From F1-120-MAGs238 sp964484185 (lineage in GTDB: Bacteria; Planctomycetota; Phycisphaerae; Phycisphaerales; UBA1924), in the NCBI GenBank assembly GCA_964484185.1, contig CAZAEQ010000005.1, forward strand, positions 82,283 through 146,282: DNA of 64,000 nucleotides. The letters are read 5' to 3'. Of the stretch, positions 53,101 to 61,600 are shown in pieces; position 1 is the stretch's first letter; every line of letters begins with the position of its first letter. A program made the position numbers and the translations under genes. The notes beneath the pieces are model-generated. The model made no database searches, was not told the DNA's origin, and saw only the letters and a program-made list of their open reading frames with translations.

Positions 53101-53154
53101 ATCGATTTCTTCGACTATCTCGACTTTGTCGATGGCTTCAGCGTTGGCTGCTGA
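50110..53154 (+). CDS. Large beta-helix surface protein with GC-type dockerin (paralogue B)
   Basis: A 1014-residue exported protein built like the one at 47192: a similar N-terminal domain (LSWNAIAGGSAGTAANWTPAQVPG), long beta-helix repeats with phrases such as GDGTFTISDGASAVVADDV and GSGTLSVNGGVFTTGSL, a C-terminal beta-sandwich and a twin dockerin (CPADFNGDGTVDFF ... SVGC). It is 62 bases after its paralogue and ends at a good terminator. The two arose by tandem duplication but have diverged widely. Adhesion or matrix function is inferred; no catalytic residues are seen. Confidence 0.85.
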   Translation: MHPDPRPYLRTALTLKSLANVAGLAAACCLSVKSQGQTLSWNAIAGGSAGTAANWTPAQVPGVANLLVWNLPNTFTTTFPGTVSQTTSHTFKRGIVTLSMSSPHTTSSFVRVGDVSGDSATTILSSGTLHAGTGVAVGNASGAVGVLTVDNEGTLLDTAGAGSDIVVGNAGDGTFTISDGASAVVADDVVIGAASTAVGHVTVTGTGGLPIPIPPSTLDLTGAGKDVIIGQSGDGFLSVLSGGRVNADEMFVGLNTGSNGSVTVGGVGGILNATAQINVATSLHLGDNPGIGLGAGSSTFTLNSGGVVNVAGSTRIGDPAGVGSGTLSVNGGVFTTGSLIATDSGGFLNMFNGQVVIDGGSFQPRNDVFSLSGSASGSPALVLENGASCTLSNNVAPFETLVVGQSSSLFGCTFAVFNDSNLTISAGDVILGNLSGSNGQLNVRTGGTVTTPASRFLVVGDAGEGSVFVQAGAQLTSGTVNLGRTNTGTGLVEVSGDGSVWNIAGALAIGGTTAGAFGTGSFEIQGAPSGSVVNITSGDILNNSVMVWGTGDSLTIGPGAAMVCDGHVRVKNGAVFTLAGGDLTCNGLFLEGSNYLLNGALSGTLLITNLGGAVELTGDLTITTNGALGGFLSNDGFIEVGDHVLSVPSAQLNNAHIGTSGRISGSGSAGIASGKTLSGDGIVNIPVNNGGSILSQGSGLTFTKIISGIGQGISGNTITFGDGGGFTGSGVFSTGTPITALDGSVITATGNLTMGSASSSVGFSGAAGRINVGTHSVTLNDSSQAVIGDVEFPILTPGSASIRCTTGLGVHGRVFGSGILGGDFDSGVVISGTLTPGNPGTVGTISLGGNTILNASSHIQLDILNGNTHDVINTLTQSGPNFPFTFQSNMTLGGTLELRVNPTHTPARGEEHTIILCSGAFPSSGHFNSAFQTVIAPPYWHIVERTAAFGTGPDRLVAIYCPADFNGDGTVDFFDYLDFVDAFSANAASADFNIDGTIDFFDYLDFVDGFSVGC

Positions 53155-53209
53155 AAGGTTCCTCTCTCGCGACGTCCTGATAACCTGATTGCAATTCGAT
53201 CCCTTTCAG

Positions 53210-53243
53210 ACTCGGCCTCAGATCTGCGGCCGAGTTTGCTTTT
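53210..53243 (+). terminator. Terminator after the beta-helix paralogues
   Basis: A perfect 8-bp stem ACTCGGCC / GGCCGAGT (53210-53217 with 53228-53235), a 10-base loop and TTGCTTTT after it. Confidence 0.8.
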
Positions 53244-53379
53244 ATGCATGCCACACTGGCACATGAAACGCACCGACCCATGAAAAATAGTTGGCTCTAT
53301 TTTTGTGGTTCCCGCTATATTGGTGGAGATTCTCACTCCTGCAGGAGTCTGGTTTTCCCAGAAAAGGAAGGGTTCATTC

Positions 53380-54471
53380 ATGACAGGTCAAGCCAATCAC
53401 CGCGGGCTGGTGCAACGTTTTTCCCCTTGTGCCGCGGCCATACTGGTAGCAGGTTCGGCTGGCATGGCGCTCGGACAGGGAATCGTCACCGAGACATTCG
53501 ACACCGCTTTGAACGGCTGGTCGACCTACGCAGATGCTGGCAATCTGGCCTGGGTTGAGACGGGTGGAAATCCCGGCGGGGCTGCCCGTGCCCAGGATGA
53601 AGGCAGCGGGGGATGGTGGGGCTTTCTGGCAGGCCCGGCCTTCCTGGGCGATCGCTCCTGCACCTACGGCGGCACGCTTGCGTGGCATTCCAAGACCAAT
53701 GGCGTAAACACAGCTGGAAATAGTCAGCCAGATGTTGCAATAGAAGGCGCGGGCCTCGTGCTTGTCTTTGACCTTCCAAATCCGGTGGTCAACGTGTGGG
53801 CGATTCGCAGCGTGACACTGACCGAGACCGCGGGATGGAAAAAGACCAGTCTGAGTGGTGTGCCGCCGACTCTGGCCGAATTTCAGAGTGTGCTTGCCAA
53901 TGTCACAGCATTAAAATTCCGCGGCGAGTTCACCTCAGCCTCAGGCGGAGACATTGGATTCCTTGACAATGTTGCCATGGGGTCTTTCACGCTCGTTTCT
54001 CCTGAATCGACAGTCGCGTGTACAGAGCAGCCAGTATCGCTCTCGGTGATTGCCACGGGTCCAAATCCACTCACGTTTCAGTGGCAATGGCGGCCCACTT
54101 CGGCTGATGCATGGATCGATATTGCCGAGGGATTGAACACAGACCCGCTGGGCGGCCCAATTCAGTTCGTTGCTCAGGCCGTGAATTCGAGTACGGTCAC
54201 CTTCAGTGACTTCGGCGATACGTCTGAGCAGTCACATTCGTGGGAAAACCGCTGCCTTGTCGCTGACACCTGCAGCGCATCCAGCATTCCCGCGACAATT
54301 ACGGTCTGCCCAAGCGATTTCAACTGCGATGCGGCCTTTGACTTCTTTGACTACCTGGACTTTGTCTCATCGTTTGTGGCCAACGATCCGGAGGCGGATT
54401 TCAACGCAGATGGCGTCGTCGACTTCTTTGACTACCCTGATTTCGTGCAGATATTCGGCGAAGGATGCTGA
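53380..54471 (+). CDS. Laminin-B-like protein with Ig-like module and diverged GC-type dockerin
   Basis: A 363-residue exported protein. The ATG at 53380 has GGAAGGG eight bases upstream and a signal peptide ending GMALGQ. About residues 25-205 resemble a laminin-B-type ligand-binding domain (VTETFDTALNGWSTY, YGGTLAWHSKTNG, VTALKFRGEFTSASGGDIGF). An Ig-like module (FQWQWRP ... GLNTDPLGG ... SHSWENRC) and a twin dockerin (CPSDFNCDAAFDFF ... FGEGC) follow; this end is shared with the proteins at 24707 and 27643. The second loop has DFFDYPDF, and the terminal helix sequence is changed, so this dockerin is the most diverged of the set. Confidence 0.85.
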   Translation: MTGQANHRGLVQRFSPCAAAILVAGSAGMALGQGIVTETFDTALNGWSTYADAGNLAWVETGGNPGGAARAQDEGSGGWWGFLAGPAFLGDRSCTYGGTLAWHSKTNGVNTAGNSQPDVAIEGAGLVLVFDLPNPVVNVWAIRSVTLTETAGWKKTSLSGVPPTLAEFQSVLANVTALKFRGEFTSASGGDIGFLDNVAMGSFTLVSPESTVACTEQPVSLSVIATGPNPLTFQWQWRPTSADAWIDIAEGLNTDPLGGPIQFVAQAVNSSTVTFSDFGDTSEQSHSWENRCLVADTCSASSIPATITVCPSDFNCDAAFDFFDYLDFVSSFVANDPEADFNADGVVDFFDYPDFVQIFGEGC

Positions 54472-54505
54472 ACAAACCAAATGCACCAATTCCACGGTTG
54501 CCCCG

Positions 54506-54806
54506 ATGATGTGGACAGCAGCTGAAACATACTTCGTTCAAGTGACACCATCTTCCGATGGCATTCAGATTGTTAATGGGACGGCCTCAGATACATTTGC
54601 GCAGGGCTCTACCCACACGATTCACCACTCCGCAGTGGTCAATGGCAGCAATGACCGTGCTGGTTCAGGCAGGTTCAACGCCCGGGTTTCGTAACGTCGG
54701 CATCCAGCTTCGATACTGCGCATCGTCCGCGGATTTCAACAACGATGGGACCATTGATTTCTTTGACTATCTGGACTTTGTCGATGCCCTGAGTGCCGGC
54801 TGCTGA
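54506..54806 (+). pseudogene. Remnant of a dockerin protein, frameshifted
   Basis: A dockerin end without a proper gene. One frame from 54506 reads MMWTAAETYFVQVTPSSDG and stops at 54694. The next frame continues without a plausible start as a short segment (RNVGIQLRYCASS) into one dockerin loop ADFNNDGTIDFFDYLDF ending SAGC at 54806. A single frameshift between about 54670 and 54700 would join the two. No signal peptide is visible, so it is a truncated, broken copy, probably left by duplication or deletion. A real small protein starting at 54558 is possible but its first part looks non-coding. Confidence 0.55.
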
Positions 54807-54867
54807 AGTACTGCTTAGAGCGAGCTGGTTTTGCTGCCTGAAAAGTGTGACCGGAAAACGAGGCGGA

Positions 54868-54873
54868 TAAACT
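54868..54873 (+). promoter_or_regulatory. -10-like TAAACT element before a sigma factor gene
   Basis: TAAACT lies seven bases before the ATG at 54881; GTGACC (54847-54852) could be a partial -35. No spaced Shine-Dalgarno follows it. Confidence 0.45.
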
Positions 54874-54880
54874 GGGTGGC

Positions 54881-55501
54881 ATGAGCGAGTCCGAAAGTCC
54901 CACCATCACAATTCTCCTGCAGGAGGGCCTCAACGACGCTGGCCGCCTGGAGCGACTTCTGCCGCTGGTGTACCAGGAACTCCGTCTCGCCGCTCAACAG
55001 GCTCTTAAGGGCGAACGTGCCGGGCACACCCTTCAAGCCACTGCACTGGTACACGAGGCGTATCTCAAACTTGTCGGTCCGAGGCAGATTCCCTGGCAGA
55101 ACCGCGCTCATTTCTACGCCGCCGCCGTGCAGGCCATGCGACGCATCATCGTTGATCACGCACGGGCACGCGCTGCCGAAATCCGCGGCGGCGATGGCGG
55201 ATCGCAAGCAGATGCCCGGGTCCGTGCCGAGGCAGCCCGATCCGCCGCCTTGGGACTGGGCGGTCTCCCTGACCTGACTTCGGCGGCAGAATCGGCAGGA
55301 TTCCTGATCCTCGACCAGGCTCTTTCTCGCTTGGAAGAAGTGGATGCAAACGCGGCAGAGATCGTTCGCCTCCGTTATTTCGCGGGTTTGACAATCGAAG
55401 AGACCGCTGAAGCCCTGGGCGTTTCCGAGCCCACGGTGAAACGGGCCTGGGCCTTTGCCCGAGGGTGGCTCAAAGTAGCGATCGAGTCCGGAAGATACTG
55501 A
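54881..55501 (+). CDS. ECF sigma factor paired with Ser/Thr kinase (pair 2)
   Basis: A 206-residue ECF sigma factor related to the one at 43574: LPLVYQELRLAAQQAL, LQATALVHEAYLKLVG and HFYAAAVQAMRRIIVDHARARA in region 2, and LTIEETAEALGVSEPTVKRAW in region 4. The kinase gene follows 18 bases after its stop. It lies just downstream of dockerin surface-protein genes, which may be targets. The start lacks a well-placed Shine-Dalgarno but has a -10-like box seven bases upstream, so a leaderless mRNA is possible. Confidence 0.9.
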   Translation: MSESESPTITILLQEGLNDAGRLERLLPLVYQELRLAAQQALKGERAGHTLQATALVHEAYLKLVGPRQIPWQNRAHFYAAAVQAMRRIIVDHARARAAEIRGGDGGSQADARVRAEAARSAALGLGGLPDLTSAAESAGFLILDQALSRLEEVDANAAEIVRLRYFAGLTIEETAEALGVSEPTVKRAWAFARGWLKVAIESGRY

Positions 55502-55519
55502 TATGAGCAGAGACCATAC

Positions 55520-58462
55520 ATGAGCGAGACTAATCATGGCGCGCTTCGGCGTGTGTTCGAAATAGCGATCGATGCCCCGCCCGACCAGCGAAGAGGCATT
55601 CTTGACCGCGAGTGCGCGGGACAGCCGGAACTGCGCCGATCGGTCGAGGCAATGCTCGAGGCAGTAGATGACGATCGCTTCCTGGCTCAGCCAACCGCAT
55701 CGGGAAAGGTGGTCGCGGCCGAGGCAGCGGTTGATCGTTCCGGAACTGTGATCGGGCCCTACACACTTGTGCGACTCCTGGGTGAGGGCGGCTTTGGCTC
55801 GGTGTATCTCGCGCAGCAAACTGAACCGATCGCACGCAAGGTCGCACTGAAAATCCTCAAGCCGGGTATGGACTCTCGTGAGGTTCTGGCGCGATTCGAT
55901 CAGGAGCGGCAGGCTCTGGCGATGATGGACCATCCCAATATCGCGCGTGTTCTTGATGCCGGAACCACCGGCCAGGGACAGCCTTATGTTGTCATGGATC
56001 TGGTGGATGGGCTGCCGATTTCTCAGTTCTGTGATTCCCGGAACCTGAGCGTGCGCGAGCGGCTTGACCTTTTCGTACAGGTCTGTAGCGCAGTGCAGCA
56101 TGCGCACACCAAAGGGATTATTCACCGCGATCTCAAGCCATCCAACGTGCTTGTGAGCATCCAGGATGACCGCGCTGTTGTCCGCGTCATTGATTTTGGC
56201 ATTGCCAAAGCAGTGGCCGGTTCTGCGGCACATCAATCAGATCTCACGGTCCAGCGTGCACTGATCGGAACGCCGGAATACATGAGCCCTGAGCAAGCAC
56301 GTGGTTCTTCCGACCTGGACACTCGGACAGATGTCTACTCACTTGGCGTTCTGCTATATGAATTGCTGACTGGCAGCACACCATTTACAAGCAAGGAACT
56401 TCGTCTCGCCGGGCTTGATGAAATGCAGCGATTGATCCGAGAAGTGGACCCGCCGAATCCCTCAAGCCGACTTGCTCGCGCGACAGAGCAGTTGCCAACG
56501 GTCGCTTCGCATCGCAAGACCGAACCGCAGCGACTTCAGTCAACCGTCCGCGGCGAGTTGGACTGGATCGTGATGAAGGCGCTCGAAAAAGATCGGCAGC
56601 GCCGCTATGACAGCCCCAGCGGGTTTGCAGCGGATATCGGGCGATATCTTTCGGGCGAACCAGTGATTGCGGCCCCACCCAGCACTGCCTATCGCGTCCG
56701 CAAGTTCGTACGCCGCAACCGGGTCCTCGTTGCTGCCGCTGTTATTGCAAGCGCTGGACTTCTCCTGGGCGCTGGCGGCTTTGCGTGGCAGGCTTCAGTT
56801 GCCAAAAGCGAACGCGATGCTGCCAAGCTCGATCGCGACCGTGCTGTTGCAGCTGAAAGCGAAGCAAAGAAGAGAGCTGGCGAACTCGAAAAAGTCTCTG
56901 ATTTCCAGGCGCAAATGATCGTTCAGGTTGATCCCAGCCGCGCAGGAGTGCTGCTGAGCGAAGATGTGCGCAGTCGATTGGCCCAGGCGCTGGATAAAGC
57001 CGGCTTGAGTTCGCAGGAACGCGACCGGCAACTGGAGGTCTTTGCCAATCTTTGGCAGAATGTCAATGCTACCGATGCGGCACGCGCGCTCGTCGATGTC
57101 ACAATTCTCTCGCCCGCAGTCAAGGCTATCGATGAGCAGTTCAAGGATCAGCCAGCAGTAGATGCTGCGCTCTGCCACGCGCTGGCAGATGTCTACGACA
57201 CGATGGGAATGCGTGATGCGGCAATGCCTCTGGCGGTGCGAGCGCTTGAGATTCGCCGGCGCGTGCTGGGCGATGATGACCCGGCAACCCTTAACTCCAT
57301 CAACAACATGGGCTACCTGTTGCAGGTCCAGGGAAAACTCAAAGAGGCCGACCCACTGATTCGCGAAGTGCTCGAACGAAAACGCCGCGTGCTGGGTGAA
57401 GAGCATCTTGAAACCATCGTGTCCATCAGCAACATGGGCACGCAGATGTGGTATGTCGGCGACCTCGAGCAGGCGGAGAAGTACTACCGCGAAGCGCTTG
57501 ACAAAGCACGGCGGACGCTGGGCGAGGGGCACGATATCACAATCCGCACGGTACAGACAGTCGCCATTGTTCTGCGCGAGCGGCGGCAATTGTCGCAGGC
57601 AGAAGAGCTTCTGCGCGATTCCATGGAACGAAGCAAAAAGACGCTCGGGCCTGATCATCAGACGACCATCAAGGCGATGCTGCATCTTTCCTCCACAGTG
57701 CGCGATGCTGGCCGTCTCGCCGATGCAGAGGTGCTCCTGCGCGATGCTTCCGAGCGGGCAACGCGGACGCTCGGCAATACGCACCCGGTCACGATCGAGG
57801 CTCGTGGCAACCTGGGCGCCAATCTGAGCGATCAGAAAAAGTACGCAGAGGCAGAGCCGATCCTGCGCGAGATGTACGCTGCAAGCAGGCGTTCGTTGGG
57901 CGAGGATGATTTGAATACTTTCCTGCTGGGGATAGATGTAGCCGATCTATTGATGGAGCAGAGCCGATTCGCCGAGGCCGAACCAATCGCTCGTGATGTT
58001 CTGGAACGTCGTCAGCGCGCAATTGGACCTTCGCACCCTGTAACGCTCATCACCGCGACCAAGCTTGCTCAAATTCTCAACGGTCTTGCTCGCTATGCAG
58101 ATGCCCAGACGCTGCTGGCGACAGATGAGCCCGTTGCCCGCACATCGCTGGTAGACAACAACGCCATTCACCTCGGCTTCTTCTTGATGGAGTTGGGTCG
58201 TGCTCGGGTCGGTCTGACAGAGTTCTCTTCTGCCGAGAAAGTTCTTCTTGAAGCTCATGCTGCTATTGCGGCGGTAAGAAAGTCTGAACACAGTGATACT
58301 CGTCGCGCATCGCGAACGCTCGCCGACCTCTACGCCGCATGGAACTCCGCTGCGCCAGGCAACGGGTACGACACAAAAGCAGCTGAATGGGCAAAACGTG
58401 CTGAAGAAGGCGGCTCCGGTTTGCCAGCCACGGACGCCCCCAAAGGCACGCCCGATAAGTAG
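55520..58462 (+). CDS. Membrane Ser/Thr protein kinase with TPR repeats (pair 2)
   Basis: A 980-residue kinase with the same layout as that at 44193. The N-terminal domain (RGILDRECAGQPELRRSVEA) is followed by the kinase domain with GEGGFGSVYLAQ, Lys in VALKILKPG, HRDLKPSNVLV, DFGIAKAV and GTPEYMSPEQARG. A membrane helix lies at about residues 402-424 (VLVAAAVIASAGLLLGAGGF). The outer part carries kinesin-light-chain-type TPR repeats of about 42 residues (e.g. EAEPILREMYAASRRSLGED). All catalytic residues are present, so it should be active. It is paired with the ECF factor 18 bases upstream; the TPR region may sense a protein or envelope state (inference). Confidence 0.92.
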   Translation: MSETNHGALRRVFEIAIDAPPDQRRGILDRECAGQPELRRSVEAMLEAVDDDRFLAQPTASGKVVAAEAAVDRSGTVIGPYTLVRLLGEGGFGSVYLAQQTEPIARKVALKILKPGMDSREVLARFDQERQALAMMDHPNIARVLDAGTTGQGQPYVVMDLVDGLPISQFCDSRNLSVRERLDLFVQVCSAVQHAHTKGIIHRDLKPSNVLVSIQDDRAVVRVIDFGIAKAVAGSAAHQSDLTVQRALIGTPEYMSPEQARGSSDLDTRTDVYSLGVLLYELLTGSTPFTSKELRLAGLDEMQRLIREVDPPNPSSRLARATEQLPTVASHRKTEPQRLQSTVRGELDWIVMKALEKDRQRRYDSPSGFAADIGRYLSGEPVIAAPPSTAYRVRKFVRRNRVLVAAAVIASAGLLLGAGGFAWQASVAKSERDAAKLDRDRAVAAESEAKKRAGELEKVSDFQAQMIVQVDPSRAGVLLSEDVRSRLAQALDKAGLSSQERDRQLEVFANLWQNVNATDAARALVDVTILSPAVKAIDEQFKDQPAVDAALCHALADVYDTMGMRDAAMPLAVRALEIRRRVLGDDDPATLNSINNMGYLLQVQGKLKEADPLIREVLERKRRVLGEEHLETIVSISNMGTQMWYVGDLEQAEKYYREALDKARRTLGEGHDITIRTVQTVAIVLRERRQLSQAEELLRDSMERSKKTLGPDHQTTIKAMLHLSSTVRDAGRLADAEVLLRDASERATRTLGNTHPVTIEARGNLGANLSDQKKYAEAEPILREMYAASRRSLGEDDLNTFLLGIDVADLLMEQSRFAEAEPIARDVLERRQRAIGPSHPVTLITATKLAQILNGLARYADAQTLLATDEPVARTSLVDNNAIHLGFFLMELGRARVGLTEFSSAEKVLLEAHAAIAAVRKSEHSDTRRASRTLADLYAAWNSAAPGNGYDTKAAEWAKRAEEGGSGLPATDAPKGTPDK

Positions 58463-58692
58463 CCGTTGCCGCGTTCAAGCGGGTTCCAAGGTCGGAAACC
58501 TGGGGTGGCCAGCGACGTTGTACCTGCTTTTCAGATGAAATTTCGTAGTCGCACGGATTTCTGATCCACTTGAACAATCGGCTCCGCTTGTTACACGTGA
58601 CCACGTTTCTCGCGGCAGCGTGCCATGAACATGGTCTGTGCACGGCAAATATGCCTCCGCATCGCCGTTTCGTTTGAGGGATTGGAGAAGCC

Positions 58693-61600
58693 ATGAATAA
58701 GAAGATTCAGAATAGAAATATCAACAAGAGCCTTTCGGTTTCTCGTAATAGTGTGCCGCGAACGTTCAGGTCGCTCGCTGCGTTCATTGCACTTGCCAGT
58801 GGCAGCGCACTTGCGTGTGGCCAGTGCATCGACCTTGATCAAGGGATGTGCGGCGCGTCACCGTGTGTAGCGTGCCCCGAACCGAACGCCTTCGCAACTG
58901 AATCATCTTGCAACACCCACGCGAAGGCGGCAAGTTGGACCATGCTCGAAAGTGCCGCCATGGCTCAGCCAACACAATTTCCGATGTCATGCTTCGCTGA
59001 GGGAACGGTGCTGACACCAGAAATGATGAGGCAGTGGCGCCTCTTGCGCGGAGTTCCGGAAGCGGACATTGCCCCAGACTACTACTTTTTCGGGACTCCC
59101 TGGAATTGGCAATCAAACGTTGGCGCATACGTGACCTACAGCCTTGTGCCCGATGGAACAAGTCTGGGTGATGGCTACACAAGCTCATTGTTCTCGATGA
59201 TGGACTCAAAATTCGGCGGTGATCGCACGCTCTGGACCGGATACATTCGGTCGTGCTTTGACGCTATCTCGCAGGTCTGCGGCGTGCGATTTGCCCAGGA
59301 ACCTGACGACGGAGCACTTTGGCCTACCAGGGCCGGGATCGACGGGGTCCGCGGCGATATTCGAATCAGTGCGGGAGCGATCGACGGGACAAATCGCACA
59401 CTGGCATATGCCTACGGGCCTACGAACGGTGACATGAGACTGGACACCGCCGAAGATTGGGGCCGCTTCCCGGATGCATTCCGGTTTTTCCGCAACATAT
59501 TTACGCATGAACTTGGCCATTCAATGGGGCTGGCCCACTCTTGTCCAGGAACTCACACCAAACTCATGGAACCTCTCCTCAGCACCAACTTCGACATTCT
59601 GCAGCACGATGACATCCTCGGATTACAAGCCCTCTACGGCGATGCTCAGGAGCCGGACAACTCACCGAGTCTCGCGAAGGTGTTCCTGTCTCAGCAAAAC
59701 ACTTCGCTCGAGTTCTTCTCGTATGGACAGGTCGCAGACACCGCGACGGCGTCGCTTGTTCCCAATGATCAGGACTGGACAAAATCCACGCTCGTGGCGA
59801 GCATGCCCGTGACCTTCAGCGCGAGGCCCGTTGGACGTTCATACGACACCAGCCAGCAGAACTCCGACGGTTCGTGCGCATCGGGAAATGTTGTGAATTC
59901 CCTCGCTCAGACCGGTCTGCGCGTCGAGATCCGAGATGCCGCCGGCAACATCATCGCCGCTTCGCAGGGCACGCCCGGGCAGTGGGTCACGGTGTCCGCA
60001 CAGGTGCCCCAGGGCGACTACTACTCGGTGGTCAAGCCCGTATCGGCATCGTTCGGAATGCCACAGATGTACACGCTGACACGCACGATCGGCGCGCCGC
60101 AAGCACCCAGCAACGATCGGTGGTTCGAAGGTATCCTGCTTGGCCAGATGCCCTACGGCATGATCATCAACGGCACGACGGTGGGCGCAACCACTGACGG
60201 AATGGCGTCGTTCCAGCCTGGCGGCACCCTGGGCACGCAGGATGTCTATTACACCTTCACCCCCTGGGATGGTCCGGGTCGCATCCGGATCACTGCGACA
60301 GGCGGCAGCAACAACCTGATTTCAGTTCACCGCCTGGGCAACTCCGCTCCCACGCCGCAGAACCAGTGGGTCCCGATCAATCAGAATCAGAACAACGGAT
60401 TCGGCGGCGTGCTCGAAGTGAACATCAACGACTTCAGCGATTGCATCATCCGCGTCGCGGTCGCTCCCGGCGGCACGCCCGGCCCGCACACAGTCTCGGT
60501 CCGTTACATGGATGGGCCTGCCAACGACACATGCGCGACACCGGTTGACATCACCACTGGGACCTACAACGGCACCACCATCTTCGCTCGTCCGGAGCCA
60601 ACCCCGTATCCGACATCGTGCACGACTGATTCGTTTACGCTGCCTTGGGGCGCCTGGTACAGGTTCACAGCTCCCTCCGAAGGCACGCTCGCGCTGAGCG
60701 TGTGCAACGCCCAGAACACGATCATGGGTGTGTACGACGGCTGCCCCGAGAGCGGCGGCAATCTCATCGCCTGCAACGACAATGCGCCATCGTGCGGGAA
60801 CGGTGGATCGGCGCTCTCGATCCCCGTCATCGGCGGTCGGCAGTACCTCGTCCGTGTTTCGCACGTCCAGAATCTCTCGGGCAACTTCCAATTGAACGTC
60901 GCTTTCAATCGTGACGCAGATGAGTGCGACACCGCATCGCCAATCGCAATGGGGAACACAGCGTTCTCCAACGTCGGATACACCAGCGACAATTCAACCT
61001 GTTTCAGCGGGGCCAATCGCTGGTATCGCTACACGGCGACCGGGTACTCCACCGTCACCGCGACCACCTGCGGCAACGCGAACTTTGACACCACGCTCGC
61101 GGCGTGGAACGGTTGCCCCTCTGGCGGCGGCGCGCTGATCACCTGCAACGATGATGCTTGCGGCCTGCAGTCGTCCATCTCCTTCCAGAGCTACCCGGGA
61201 CAACAGTTCCTTCTCGCGGCGGGCGGGTACAACGGATCGACGGGCACGGGCACGATCAACATCAGCGAGACGCCCATCCCAGGTGAAATCTGCACGACAC
61301 CCATCGTCGTGACCACCGGTTCGATCCCCTTCAGCACGGTCGGCCATTACACCGACGGCCCCGCCGAGCCCAACTGCAACTTCTGCTGCAACGACCAGCA
61401 GATCCACGGCGACATGTGGTACGCATACTTGGCGACCGGCACTGGCACCCTGACTGTCTCGACGTGCGGCGCGGACTATGACTCCAAGATGGTTGCCTAC
61501 ACAGATTGCCCATTCGGTGATGGCCAGGCGATCGCGTGTGCGGATGACGAATGCGGCGTGCAGGCACAGATGACTGTTCCGGTCGTCGCGGGCGAGAACT

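Noticed and set aside
47192..53154. The beta-helix paralogues as cohesin-bearing scaffoldins
   Set aside because: No repeated ~140-residue cohesin-like domain could be recognised, and both carry dockerins themselves. Kept only as a low-probability idea.
54815..56236. 473-codon open frame on the minus strand opposite sigma factor and kinase (similar long ones at 56795-57784 and 60994-61932)
   Set aside because: These mirror highly coding plus-strand genes with clear domains; the antisense proteins show no recognisable motifs and no start signals. They are shadows of GC-rich coding sequence.
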